Assembly: GCF_000814025.1 (NCBI RefSeq)
Contig: NZ_JWLL01000009.1
Coordinates: 1-64,000, forward strand
Direction: 5' to 3'
From: Tateyamaria sp. ANG-S1
GTDB taxonomy: Bacteria > Pseudomonadota > Alphaproteobacteria > Rhodobacterales > Rhodobacteraceae
DNA length: 64,000 nucleotides
Shown: positions 25,753 to 34,390 of the stretch, piece by piece
How positions within the stretch are numbered: the stretch's first letter is position 1
Layout of the letters: every line of letters starts with the position of its first letter
Notes under the pieces: model-generated
Told to the model about the DNA's origin: nothing
Database searches by the model: none
What the model saw: only the letters and a program-made list of their open reading frames with translations
Position numbers and translations under genes: made by a program

Positions 25753-25998
25753 CTAGTGGCCGTCGCGACCGATTTGCCAGACCTGATAGCTGATCTGAAC
25801 AGCGCCGAACAGGAGGCCGTGAAAGAACCACAGGATGAAGAGGATGAGGAAGGCGTCATCGCTTTTTGCGGCGCGCGTGTGGATGCCGGCAATGTCGAGG
25901 AGCCAGATGCCGGTGACGAAGATGGCCGAGAGGGCGAAGCCCACGGCGGTGCCGTTGAGAAAGAGGCGGATGAGGGGGTTGGGTTGGTCCGGCTGCAT
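25753..25998 (-). CDS. Small two-helix membrane protein
   Basis: An 81-residue protein with two transmembrane helices (FLNGTAVGFALSAIFVTGIW and AFLILFILWFFHGLLFGAVQ). It ends 15 nt before the quinone oxidoreductase gene. The start is uncertain: the ATG at 25998 has no purine-rich ribosome site on this strand, and a GTG at 26121 is in frame but would overlap the upstream gene. No family recognised. Confidence 0.68.
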   Translation of the reverse strand: MQPDQPNPLIRLFLNGTAVGFALSAIFVTGIWLLDIAGIHTRAAKSDDAFLILFILWFFHGLLFGAVQISYQVWQIGRDGH

Positions 25999-26101
25999 GG
26001 AGGAAAGGTAGCATGCCAAGGGCGAGAGGCCAGCGGGACAATCGTTTACCAGTGCGCTTGGGCTTGGTTCTGCCGGTTTGCGGGAGCAGGCTGCGCAGGT
26101 G

Positions 26102-26599
26102 TCAACGCAAAGAGATTTCACAATTCGAATTGAAGAAGCTCAAAACCTGTTTCATCCGAGTTATACGCAAAGTGAATTGACCGCCCTTCCCTTTTCCAAC
26201 GACTTTCGCATTCCGATTGTTGGAAAGAGACCTGACAATCTTTGCGTCATCAGCTTTCGCAACTGGGCTGAAGCGGTTTGCACCCGCTGGCTTCGGTTGG
26301 TGAAACTCGAAACTCTGACCGGCGATGTTTACCACGGCCCGTGATCCTTTCGGATAGCCACTGCCCAATCCCACCAAGGGAGTGATTGAGTTGCGATCCT
26401 GCGATCCCCAAAGCAAAAGCGAGCCGTTTGAAGCACTTAAAAGCGCCTGACAGGACAGGCCATCATTTGCCGTTTGAGCAGCGATAACCTGCCAATCTCC
26501 AATCTGGGATGACTTTTGGATGTCCAAAGCACTCGCCGGTAGAGCCAACAGGGCAAGCAACGAAACCAGATATGCCGTTCTCAAGATGTGTCTCAGCAA
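26102..26599 (-). CDS. Secreted protein of unknown function, low GC
   Basis: A 165-residue protein with a signal peptide (AYLVSLLALLALPASALD). The mature part starts IQKSSQIGDWQVIAAQ and has two cysteines, one in LSCQAL and one near the end (NSNCEISLR). The layout of a signal peptide, a GDW motif and two Cys recalls the IalB family, but the match is weak. Start is a TTG at 26599; no ATG is available before the signal peptide. The gene and its flank to 26710 are clearly more AT-rich than the neighbours, suggesting transfer. Confidence 0.65.
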   Translation of the reverse strand: MLRHILRTAYLVSLLALLALPASALDIQKSSQIGDWQVIAAQTANDGLSCQALLSASNGSLLLWGSQDRNSITPLVGLGSGYPKGSRAVVNIAGQSFEFHQPKPAGANRFSPVAKADDAKIVRSLSNNRNAKVVGKGKGGQFTLRITRMKQVLSFFNSNCEISLR

Positions 26600-26712
26600 T
26601 TCAAAAGGAGTTTAAGTATTTATGTTATGCACCAAGACGAAAGGCGAGCGCAAATGTCTAAGCACGTAGATAAAATACAAGCCCAATTAAACTGTTGTTA
26701 CACAATCGTTGG

Positions 26713-27180
26713 CTAAAACGCTTCGGGCCGTGCTTCCCGCGCCATATGGTCAAGCACCGCGTTCACGAATTTCGGCTCTTTCCCCTCGGGGAAAAACGCC
26801 CGCGCCACGTCCACATATTCCACGATCACCACCTTGGGCGGCGTGCCCGTGTCCCGAAACTCGGCCCCTGCCGCCCGGAACAGCGCCCGCAGGGTCGGAT
26901 CAATCCGCGCAATGGGCCATTTCGCCACCAGTGCCCGGTCCGTCATCTGGTCGATGGGCGCCTGGTAGTTCACCGCGTCATCCATGACCCGGGCAAAGTG
27001 GTCGGGATCGCCCTCGGCCATCTCGTCGCCCTCGTAGGACGCGCCAAAGCGGTGGTCCATGAACTCGACCTTGATCTGGTCGACGGTCTGCGCCGTTTGC
27101 TCCATCTGGAACAGCGCCTGCACGGCATAGAGCCGCGCGGCCGAGCGCATCTTGCGTTTCTGGTTGCCCGAAAGGGTCAT
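26713..27180 (-). CDS. nusB: Transcription antitermination factor NusB
   Basis: All-helical RNA-binding protein of the antitermination complex acting on rRNA operons, 155 residues. Recognisable blocks: KRKMRSAARLYAVQALFQME, APIDQMTDRALVAKWPIARID (parts), TLRALFRAAGAEF, and VVIVEYVDVARAFF, with NAVLDHMARE at the end. Overlaps the ribH stop by four nt. Its place after ribH is the standard rib-nusB arrangement. Confidence 0.95.
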   Translation of the reverse strand: MTLSGNQKRKMRSAARLYAVQALFQMEQTAQTVDQIKVEFMDHRFGASYEGDEMAEGDPDHFARVMDDAVNYQAPIDQMTDRALVAKWPIARIDPTLRALFRAAGAEFRDTGTPPKVVIVEYVDVARAFFPEGKEPKFVNAVLDHMAREARPEAF

Positions 27181-27722
27181 GCGGTTGTGGATCCTGTCTT
27201 GGACGCCAGCTGGTATTCGGTGGCCGGTTTAAACCCGACCCCTTTGCTGGAGCGGCCCCACTTACGGCTGAGCGCGATCAGGTGCAAGGCCGCAGCCGCA
27301 GCCCCGCCCCCTTTATTCTGCTTGGCGGGATCGGCGCGGACCTCGGCTTGATCCGTGTTCTCGACCGTCAGGATGCCGTTGCCGATGCAGAGGCCTTGGA
27401 GGCCCAAGAGTTGGATGGCGCGGGACGAGTCGTTGCAGACCGTTTCATAATGCGTCGTCTCGCCCCGGATCACGCAGCCGAGGGCCACGTAGCCGTCGAA
27501 GCTCGACATGCGTTCGGCAATGCCAATGGCGGTGGGGATTTCGAGCGCGCCGGGCATTTCCACCAAGTCCCAGGTGGCGCCAGCGGCTTCGATCTCGGCC
27601 TTGGCGCCTACCACGAGGTTGTCGGCGATCTGCTTGTAATAGGGCGAGACGACGATCAGCAACTTGGTCGGCTCGTCAAAGCTGGGGCGGTCCAGCACGT
27701 GGTGGTCTATCGAAGCCATCAT
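27177..27722 (-). CDS. ribH: 6,7-dimethyl-8-ribityllumazine synthase
   Basis: Penultimate enzyme of riboflavin synthesis, forming an icosahedral shell in many bacteria. The 181 residues contain VVSPYYKQIADNLVVGA, VEMPGALEIPTAIG, GCVIRGETTHYETVCNDSSR and GNGILTVENTDQAEVRA, with the catalytic His in the RGETTHYE segment. Starts at the first of two ATGs, overlapping the ribBX stop (ATGA). The C-terminus is longer than the E. coli enzyme by about 20 residues. Confidence 0.97.
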   Translation of the reverse strand: MMASIDHHVLDRPSFDEPTKLLIVVSPYYKQIADNLVVGAKAEIEAAGATWDLVEMPGALEIPTAIGIAERMSSFDGYVALGCVIRGETTHYETVCNDSSRAIQLLGLQGLCIGNGILTVENTDQAEVRADPAKQNKGGGAAAAALHLIALSRKWGRSSKGVGFKPATEYQLASKTGSTTA

Positions 27723-28840
27723 TTCTCTCCGAGGATGGGGCGGGTGCCGACGATTTCGAGCCCGTAGGCGTCGATGCCGATATAGGTCGTGCGCGGGCTG
27801 TCGGTCAGCAGGATGAGGCGGGAAAGGCCCATATTCGACAGCATCTGCGCGCCAAGCCCGGTGTTCTTGACGATGCGGGGGCCGGGCTCTTCATCGGTGA
27901 AAAGCGATTTGCGCGGCTCACGGAACAGGCAGACAACACCCCGCCCTTCGGCGGCGATCAGCTCCATCGCGCGGGGCAGCTCGCCCACGGGCTTGTCCGA
28001 GAGGCCCAGGATGTCGGTGACTTCGGCCAGTGCGTGGGTCCGGACCAGCACCGGCTCGTCCGTGCTCAGGTCCCCCTTGGACAGCGTCACGTGCTCGATG
28101 CCGTAGGTCTGGTCGGTGAAGATCCGCATGTCCCATTCCCCGCCATGCTGCGAGGTGACCATGCGGCGGTCGGTTTCCACCACCAGATTGTCGTGGCGCC
28201 GGCGATAGGCGATGAGATCGGAGATGGTGCCGATCTTGAGCTTGTGCGTAGCGGCATAGTCCACGAGGTCGGGCAGGCGAGCCATGGACCCGTCCTCGTT
28301 CATGATCTCGCAGATGACGCTCGACGGGTAGTGCCCGGCCAGACGCGCGACATCACAGCCCGCCTCGGTATGTCCCGCCCGCACCAGCACCCCGCCCTTG
28401 CGCGCACGCAGGGGAAACACATGGCCCGGCGTGGCCAGATCAGCAGAGGTCGCTTGCGGGTTCACAAGGGTCGAAATGGTCAGCGCCCGGTCCCCTGCGG
28501 AAATCCCGGTGCTCACCCCGTCACGCGCTTCGACAGAGACGGTAAAGGCCGTCTCATGCCGCGAGGAATTGTGCATCGCCATCATCGGCAGGCCCAGATC
28601 GTCGATCCGCTCGGCGGGCAAGGTCACACAGATCAAACCGCGCCCATGGGTCGCCATGAAGTTCACCGCTGCCGCATCGGCGAAGTTGGCGGGGATCACC
28701 AGATCGCCTTCATTCTCGCGATCTTCGTGATCGACCAGAATGAACATCCGACCGTACTTCGCCTCTTCGATAATCTCCTCGATGGGCGAAATGGCGGCGG
28801 CAAGATCGGTCTCGACCGGACCGGGGGTCTCAAAGCTCAT
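27719..28840 (-). CDS. ribB: 3,4-dihydroxy-2-butanone-4-phosphate synthase with degenerate GTP cyclohydrolase II domain (RibBX type)
   Basis: The N-terminal half (residues 15-205) is an intact DHBP synthase: DHEDRENEGDL near 38-46 (metal and catalytic acids), HNSSRHETAFTVSVEARDG (parts), and AGHTEAGCDVARLAG near 155-169. The C-terminal half resembles GTP cyclohydrolase II but lacks its zinc cysteines: the ECLTGD...RCDCG motif is replaced by ALAEVTDILGL and no CDCG exists; the RQEGRG loop is FREPRKS. It is therefore a RibBX-type protein with only the first activity. The start MSFETPG (28840) is chosen; the upstream extension is Cys/Arg-rich and unlikely. Confidence 0.92.
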   Translation of the reverse strand: MSFETPGPVETDLAAAISPIEEIIEEAKYGRMFILVDHEDRENEGDLVIPANFADAAAVNFMATHGRGLICVTLPAERIDDLGLPMMAMHNSSRHETAFTVSVEARDGVSTGISAGDRALTISTLVNPQATSADLATPGHVFPLRARKGGVLVRAGHTEAGCDVARLAGHYPSSVICEIMNEDGSMARLPDLVDYAATHKLKIGTISDLIAYRRRHDNLVVETDRRMVTSQHGGEWDMRIFTDQTYGIEHVTLSKGDLSTDEPVLVRTHALAEVTDILGLSDKPVGELPRAMELIAAEGRGVVCLFREPRKSLFTDEEPGPRIVKNTGLGAQMLSNMGLSRLILLTDSPRTTYIGIDAYGLEIVGTRPILGEK

Positions 28841-29048
28841 GGGGCACCTGTGGCAGCATTGCCCGCGACATAGAGGATCACGCGCCCCAATGCCAGTGCC
28901 CCGGCGCACAGATCCCGTGCAGCTTCATTTCGCCAGATAAACCGCCCCCGGAGGGCCGATCCACCGCACGCACCCTAAATCGCATGATGCGAGCACGCCC
29001 ACCACGAGCGCCCAGCATGGCGTCAGGCCGACAGGCCTGTCCGTCGGA

Positions 29049-29636
29049 TCAGGCCACCTCGGCCAGACGCGCGACGTAGCGGGCGAGCGTGTCGATCTCC
29101 AGGTTCACAGCGTCCCCTACGGCCACGTCGCCCCAGGTTGTCACCTCTTTGGTGTGCGGGATGAAGTTGATGCCGAAGACGGCCCCCTCCACCTCGTTCA
29201 CCGTCAGCGATGTGCCGTTCAGGGCCACCGACCCTTTGGGCGCGATAAACCGGGCCAGATCATCCGGCGCGCGCAGTTGCACGCGGGTGCTGTCGCCCTC
29301 GTCCACAACCGACACAACCTCGGCCACGCCGTCCACATGGCCCGACACGATGTGTCCGCCCAATTCGTCGCCCACGCGCAGAGCCCGTTCTAGGTTCAGG
29401 CGCTTGCCGACCGTCCAGGCGCCGAGGTTGGTCTTCGACACGGTTTCGGCACTCACCTGCACGTCGTACCAGTCAGGGCCAAGATCCACGACCGTCAGGC
29501 ACACACCGTCCGAGGCAATCGACGCCCCCATGTCGATGCCAGCGGTGTCATAGCCGGTCTCGATCCGCACGCGCAGGTCGCCCTCCTGCTTGAGGTCGGT
29601 GATCGTGCCGATATCGGTGATGATGCCTGTGAACAT
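29049..29636 (-). CDS. ribE: Riboflavin synthase alpha chain
   Basis: Dismutates two lumazines to riboflavin. The 195-residue protein has the two internally repeated lumazine-binding domains: MFTGIITDIGTITDL with SIASDGVCLTVVDLG, and GGHIVSGHVDGVAEV with SVALNGTSLTVNEVEG. Length is normal. It is first of the ribE-ribBX-ribH-nusB run and divergent from the capsule genes; no FMN riboswitch is visible in the 150-nt upstream gap, nor in the 208-nt gap before ribBX. Confidence 0.97.
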   Translation of the reverse strand: MFTGIITDIGTITDLKQEGDLRVRIETGYDTAGIDMGASIASDGVCLTVVDLGPDWYDVQVSAETVSKTNLGAWTVGKRLNLERALRVGDELGGHIVSGHVDGVAEVVSVVDEGDSTRVQLRAPDDLARFIAPKGSVALNGTSLTVNEVEGAVFGINFIPHTKEVTTWGDVAVGDAVNLEIDTLARYVARLAEVA

Positions 29637-29789
29637 GGGCGGTCTCCTTCACGCTTGGCCCTGAGGTAGCGGTGCCGGGACGCAACGGCAAGAGCAAGGC
29701 GCATTGCGGAAATGTGCACCATGAGCCATAAAAACGCCCTAGTCCGGTGTTCATCTGAGAGTAAGATTTTGCCGCATATCAGGGATCAG

Positions 29790-31082
29790 ATGACACTGCA
29801 TGCCCCCTCATCGCGGGTTTTCCTGTTCTTGCAGGGCCCGCACGGACCGTTTTTCCACCGGCTCGGCGCCATGCTGCGCCGCGCGGGGGCGTCCGTCTGG
29901 CGTGTGGGGTTCAATGCGGGCGACCGCGCCTTCTGGTTCCACCCGGCAAGCTACGTCCCTTATCGCGGCAAGGCCGATGACTGGCCCGAGACCTTTGCCA
30001 AACTTGTCGAAAGCAAGGGCGTGACCGACATCGTGCTATACGGAGATGTGCGCCCCATTCATGCGCAGGCCGTGGCCGAAGCGAAGCGCCGTGGCCTGAC
30101 TGTCCACGTGTTCGAAGAGGGGTACATGCGCCCCTATTGGGTGACCTATGAACGCGGCGGCTCCAACGGCCATTCGCGGCTGATGGAGATGTCGGTGGCC
30201 GACATGCAGGCGGCCCTTGCCCTGTCGGATATGGAGGCCCCTCTGCCCCCCGGCCATTGGGGCGACATGCGCCAGCATGTCTTCTACGGCGCGCTGTACC
30301 ACTGGTTCGTGATGTTCCGGAACGGACAGTATCGCAACTTCCAGCCCCACCGCGCGCTGACCGTGGCGCGTGAATTCCAGCTTTACCTCAAGCGCTTGCT
30401 GCTGATGCCCTTCCTGACCCTCGACCGGGTGCAGGCGACGCTGCGCATTCGCTATGGCGGGTTTCCCTATCATCTGGCGCTGTTGCAGCTTGAACATGAC
30501 AGCAGCTTTCAGGAACACTCACCCTTCGACACGATGCCGGAGTTCCTTGATCTGGTGATCCGTGGCTTTGCCGAGGGCGCGCCTGCGCACCACCATCTGG
30601 TGATCAAGGCGCATCCGCTGGAAGATGGCCGCACGCCCATCCGCAAAACCATCCGCGATCTTTCCCGGGCGTTGGGCCTGCAGAGCCGTGTCCACTACGT
30701 GCGCGGCGGTAAGCTGGCGCAGCTTCTCAACGATGCACGCAGTGCTGTGACCGTGAATTCCACCGCCGCCCAGCAGGTGTTGTGGCGGGGCATTCCGCTC
30801 AAGGTTTTTGGCAAAGCCGTCTTTTCCAAGCCCGAGTTTGTCAGCGATCAGCCGCTGCCCGCCTTCTTTGCCGGGGCAAGCCGCCCGGACAATCGGGCCT
30901 ATAAGGATTACCGTCGCTACCTGCTGGAAACGAGCCAGATCCCCGGCGGTTTCTACTCTGCCCGTGGCCGTCGGCAGCTTCTGCGGCAGGTCGTCGATAT
31001 GATGCTGTCGCCCGACGATCCCTATGATGCGCTGGCCGCAGGCACCGCGGCACCACGGCAACAGTTGCGGTTGGTGACCTGA
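29790..31082 (+). CDS. Capsule polysaccharide export/biosynthesis protein, KpsS-like
   Basis: Cytoplasmic glycosyltransferase-like protein of 430 residues in the KpsS/LipB family; KpsS adds Kdo to the lipid anchor of group 2 capsules. Motifs: FLQGPHGPFFHRLGAMLRRAG, FEEGYMRPYWVTYERGG, HHLVIKAHPLEDGR and TVNSTAAQQVLWRGIPLKVFG (in parts). The start at MTLHAPSSRV (29790) is preferred over an extension to 29712. It opens a plus-strand block of three capsule genes between ribE and ribD. Confidence 0.9.
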   Translation: MTLHAPSSRVFLFLQGPHGPFFHRLGAMLRRAGASVWRVGFNAGDRAFWFHPASYVPYRGKADDWPETFAKLVESKGVTDIVLYGDVRPIHAQAVAEAKRRGLTVHVFEEGYMRPYWVTYERGGSNGHSRLMEMSVADMQAALALSDMEAPLPPGHWGDMRQHVFYGALYHWFVMFRNGQYRNFQPHRALTVAREFQLYLKRLLLMPFLTLDRVQATLRIRYGGFPYHLALLQLEHDSSFQEHSPFDTMPEFLDLVIRGFAEGAPAHHHLVIKAHPLEDGRTPIRKTIRDLSRALGLQSRVHYVRGGKLAQLLNDARSAVTVNSTAAQQVLWRGIPLKVFGKAVFSKPEFVSDQPLPAFFAGASRPDNRAYKDYRRYLLETSQIPGGFYSARGRRQLLRQVVDMMLSPDDPYDALAAGTAAPRQQLRLVT

Positions 31083-31235
31083 CCACCACTACCCCTATGG
31101 CTAGATTTTATCGCCGGACTCCGGTAGGTTGACATCAAATCAGCACCGGAAAACCGGCGCGATACCAAAAAAGAATACGGGCGCAGATTAAGCTGCGACC
31201 AGAGGCAGACAAGAACAGGTCGAGGAGACCGAGCA

Positions 31236-32372
31236 GTGATTTTCCAGTCATTCCGCTGGACGCGGGTGGTCGCGTCTTTTGCCCTTTTGGGGATTCTTGC
31301 ATCTTGCGGTCTGCCGCAGATTGGTCCCAACAAACGGCAGATTTTCTCTGGCTCGGTGCAGCGCGAAGGCGATGCGTTTATCGTCTCCGTCAGTGACCGG
31401 GTGACGGACGCGACCGCGGTCACACCTGCGCTTGGTTTTTCCGAAGAGTTCCAGAATGCGGGTCTGCTCGGGTCGGATACGATCCGTCCCGGCGATGTGC
31501 TGGGCCTGACCATCTGGGAAAACGTGGATGACGGCCTGCTGGCCGGTGAGGCGCAGAATTCGACCATCCTTGAAGAAGTGCAGGTCGACGGCGCGGGCTT
31601 TATCTTTGTCCCCTACGCGGGCCGTATTCGCGCCGCAGGCAATACGCCCGAAGCGATCCGCCGCATCATCACCAGCAAGTTAGAAGACCAGACCCCGGAC
31701 CCGCAGGTGCAGGTGCGCCGCGTGGCGGGGGACGGCTCGACCGTGTCGCTGATCGGGGCCATTGGCGCGCAGGGTGTCTATCCCATTGAGCGGCCTACAC
31801 GCACGCTGTCCACCATGCTGGCGCAGGCCGGTGGTGTCACCATCGAACCCGAGATTGCCCGCGTGACCGTGCTGCGCGGCGGGATGCGCAGCCGCATCTT
31901 CTTCCAGGATCTCTATGAAAATCCGCATCTCGACATCGCCCTCCGTGGTGGCGACCGGGTGCTGGTCGAGGCCGACACACGCGCCTTTACAGCGCTGGGT
32001 GCCACAGGCGGGCAGGCCCGCGTGCCGTTCGAGACCGCGACGCTGAGCGCGCTAGAGGCGCTGGCGCAGGTGGGTGGATTGCAGACGAATTCGTCTGACC
32101 CCACGGGCATTTTCGTGCTGCGCAATGAGCCAGCCGAGGTGGCGAATGTGGTCCTGGGCCGTGACGACCTGATCGGGGCGCAGCGCATGGTTTATGTGCT
32201 GGACCTGACCCAGCCCAACGGCATGTTTCAAGCGCGTGACTTCGTCATTCGCGATGGCGACACGCTCTATGTGACCGAAGCGCCCTATACGCAGTTTGCC
32301 AAGATCATCACCTCGATCACGACCCCGATCACGGGCGTGAACTCTTTGGCGACGGGTCTGTCGGGCGAGTAA
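31236..32372 (+). CDS. Outer-membrane polysaccharide export lipoprotein (Wza-like)
   Basis: Periplasmic/outer-membrane channel component for polysaccharide export, 378 residues. A signal peptide with lipobox LGILASC places the lipidated Cys near residue 24. The Poly_export domain follows (IRPGDVLGLTIWENV, GFIFVPYAGRIRAAG) and then SLBB-type beta-grasp repeats (SLIGAIGAQGVYPIERPT; FTALGATGGQARVPFE). Starts at GTG 31236 after CGAGGAGACC. A TTGACA at 31129-31134 upstream has no good -10 partner. Confidence 0.92.
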   Translation: MIFQSFRWTRVVASFALLGILASCGLPQIGPNKRQIFSGSVQREGDAFIVSVSDRVTDATAVTPALGFSEEFQNAGLLGSDTIRPGDVLGLTIWENVDDGLLAGEAQNSTILEEVQVDGAGFIFVPYAGRIRAAGNTPEAIRRIITSKLEDQTPDPQVQVRRVAGDGSTVSLIGAIGAQGVYPIERPTRTLSTMLAQAGGVTIEPEIARVTVLRGGMRSRIFFQDLYENPHLDIALRGGDRVLVEADTRAFTALGATGGQARVPFETATLSALEALAQVGGLQTNSSDPTGIFVLRNEPAEVANVVLGRDDLIGAQRMVYVLDLTQPNGMFQARDFVIRDGDTLYVTEAPYTQFAKIITSITTPITGVNSLATGLSGE

Positions 32373-32377
32373 CGACC

Positions 32378-34390
32378 GTGCACAGCGGACAGGACATGGC
32401 CGCCGGACCCGATGGGGCCCGGCGGCTTTACGTTTACAATGGCGGCTTTCTGGCGCGAGGGCGCGTGCGCCGTATCGTGGAGCTTGCGGGTTATGACATC
32501 GCCGTGGGCCTGCCCGGGCCGGACGGGCTGGTGGGTGTGTGGGGCAACTCACCAACCGCCTATCGGGGCGAGGCTGTAGCAGAGCGGCGTGACGCCAGCG
32601 TTGTGCGGGTCGAAGATGCGTTTTTGCGCTCGGTCCTGCCGGGGCGGGCGGGCAGCCAGCCCATTGGCTTGCTGATTGACCATGCGGGGGTGCATTTCGA
32701 TCCGTCGGTGCCGTCTGATCTGGAGCGGATACTGGCGGAAGAGCCGCTGGATGATACGGCTGTTCTGAACACGGCGCGCGGGGCCATGGCGCGGATGCAG
32801 GAGGCGCATCTGAGCAAGTATACCGGGTTTGACCCCGATACTGCGGTGCCGGAACCGGGATATGTGCTGGTGATTGATCAGACCAGGGGCGACGCCTCGG
32901 TGACGGCCTGCGGGGCGGATCGGAACCGATTTCTTGAGATGCTGTTTGTCGCGCAGGACGAGCATCCCGGCGCGCGTATCCTGATCAAGACCCATCCGGA
33001 GACGATGCAGGGGTTTCGTGAGGGGTATTTTACCGAAGATGATTGCAATGACCGCGTGTCGCTGTTTGCCGATGCGGTCAGCCCGTGGACGCTGATGGAG
33101 GGGGCGATTGCGGTCTACACCGTGTCCTCCGGCCTGGGGTTCGAAGCGATCATGGCGGGGCACAAGCCGCGCGTCTTTGGCCAGCCCTTCTATGCCGGGT
33201 GGGGGCTGACGGCGGATGAGTTTCCGGTGCAGCGGCGCCAGCGCACGCTGACCCGCGCGCAACTCTTTGCAGGGGCGATGATCCTGTATCCGACCTGGTA
33301 CGATCCGCATCGCGATTGCCTGTGTGATCTGCCGACCGCGATGGAGGCCTTGGCCGCCGAGACGCGCGCTTGGCGGGCGGATCATCGCGGTTGGGTGGCG
33401 AGCGGGATGCGGCTGTGGAAGCGACGGCCCTTGCAGAAGGTGTTTGGGCGGTACGTGCCGATGCGCTTTGAGGAGGATCCGGGTCGGGCCCGTGCGATGG
33501 ATCGTCCTTGGATGGTTTGGGCGGGCAAGGCGGATGTCGGACATGAGGATGCTGTGCGCGTAGAGGATGGGTTTCTGCGGTCGCGTGGTCTGGGGGCCGA
33601 GTTGATCCCGCCCCTGTCGCTGGTGACGGATGATCTGGGCATTTACTATGACCCCTCGCGGCCCAGCCGATTGGAGCATCTGATCCGGGCGCGCCGGGTG
33701 TTGCGGCCCGATCAGGTGGCGCGTGCTGACGCGCTGGTGCGGTCGCTGACGGCGGCGGGTTTGAGCAAGTACAACCTGTCGGGCGGCGTGCCCGACCTGC
33801 CCAAAGGCCAGCGGGTGCTGGTTGTGGGGCAGGTTGAGGATGATGCGTCGATCCGGCTGGGTGCGGGGGAGATCCGGACCAACCGCGCGCTGCTTGAGGC
33901 CGCGCGGACGGCGCGGCCTGATGCGGTGCTGATCTACAAGCCGCATCCGGATGTGGAGGCGGGCCTGCGCGAAGGGGCGTTTGACGCCGCGGGTATTGCG
34001 GATGTTGTCGCCGACCGAGCCGACATTGCCGCGCTGCTGGATCAGGTGGAGGAGCTTTGGACCATGACCTCGCTCACCGGGTTCGAGGCGCTGCTGCGCC
34101 GGGTGCGCGTGGTGACGACCGGTGCGCCGTTCTATGCGGGCTGGGGGCTCACCGAGGATCGGGGGGCCGTGCCGCCCCGCAGGCGCGAAGATGTGTCGCT
34201 GGCTGGATTGGTCCATGCGACACTGATTGACTACCCCCGCTATTTTGATCCTGTGACGGGCACCGCCTGTCCGGTTGAAATCGTGGTCGAGCGGTTGCGC
34301 AATGGCCCCCTGCCCCGGCCCGGACTGGCCAATCGGCTGCTGTCAAAGCTGCAAGGGCTGCTCGCCAGTCAGGCGCATCTGTGGCGTTAG
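32378..34390 (+). CDS. Capsule polysaccharide export protein, KpsC-like, two tandem domains
   Basis: Protein of 670 residues made of two homologous halves, as in KpsC, a double Kdo transferase. Each half repeats the same blocks: VEDAFLRSVLPGRAG and VEDGFLRSRGLGAEL; HPETMQGFREG and HPDVEAGLREG; GQPFYAGWGLTADE and GAPFYAGWGLTEDRG. Starts at GTG 32378 or ATG 32396. The stop TAG shares four bases with the ribD stop on the other strand. No Wzm/Wzt transporter genes are in this window. Confidence 0.92.
   Translation: MHSGQDMAAGPDGARRLYVYNGGFLARGRVRRIVELAGYDIAVGLPGPDGLVGVWGNSPTAYRGEAVAERRDASVVRVEDAFLRSVLPGRAGSQPIGLLIDHAGVHFDPSVPSDLERILAEEPLDDTAVLNTARGAMARMQEAHLSKYTGFDPDTAVPEPGYVLVIDQTRGDASVTACGADRNRFLEMLFVAQDEHPGARILIKTHPETMQGFREGYFTEDDCNDRVSLFADAVSPWTLMEGAIAVYTVSSGLGFEAIMAGHKPRVFGQPFYAGWGLTADEFPVQRRQRTLTRAQLFAGAMILYPTWYDPHRDCLCDLPTAMEALAAETRAWRADHRGWVASGMRLWKRRPLQKVFGRYVPMRFEEDPGRARAMDRPWMVWAGKADVGHEDAVRVEDGFLRSRGLGAELIPPLSLVTDDLGIYYDPSRPSRLEHLIRARRVLRPDQVARADALVRSLTAAGLSKYNLSGGVPDLPKGQRVLVVGQVEDDASIRLGAGEIRTNRALLEAARTARPDAVLIYKPHPDVEAGLREGAFDAAGIADVVADRADIAALLDQVEELWTMTSLTGFEALLRRVRVVTTGAPFYAGWGLTEDRGAVPPRRREDVSLAGLVHATLIDYPRYFDPVTGTACPVEIVVERLRNGPLPRPGLANRLLSKLQGLLASQAHLWR

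Noticed and set aside
24862-26133. 423-codon open frame antisense to the quinone oxidoreductase
   Set aside because: Covers the known MDR gene and the small membrane gene; shadow frame.
29637-29789. Possible FMN riboswitch upstream of ribE
   Set aside because: No conserved RFN core found here or in the ribE-ribBX gap (28841-29048).
32549-34216. 555-codon open frame antisense to the KpsC-like gene
   Set aside because: Arg/His/Pro-rich translation without domains; the KpsC-like repeats on the plus strand are convincing.
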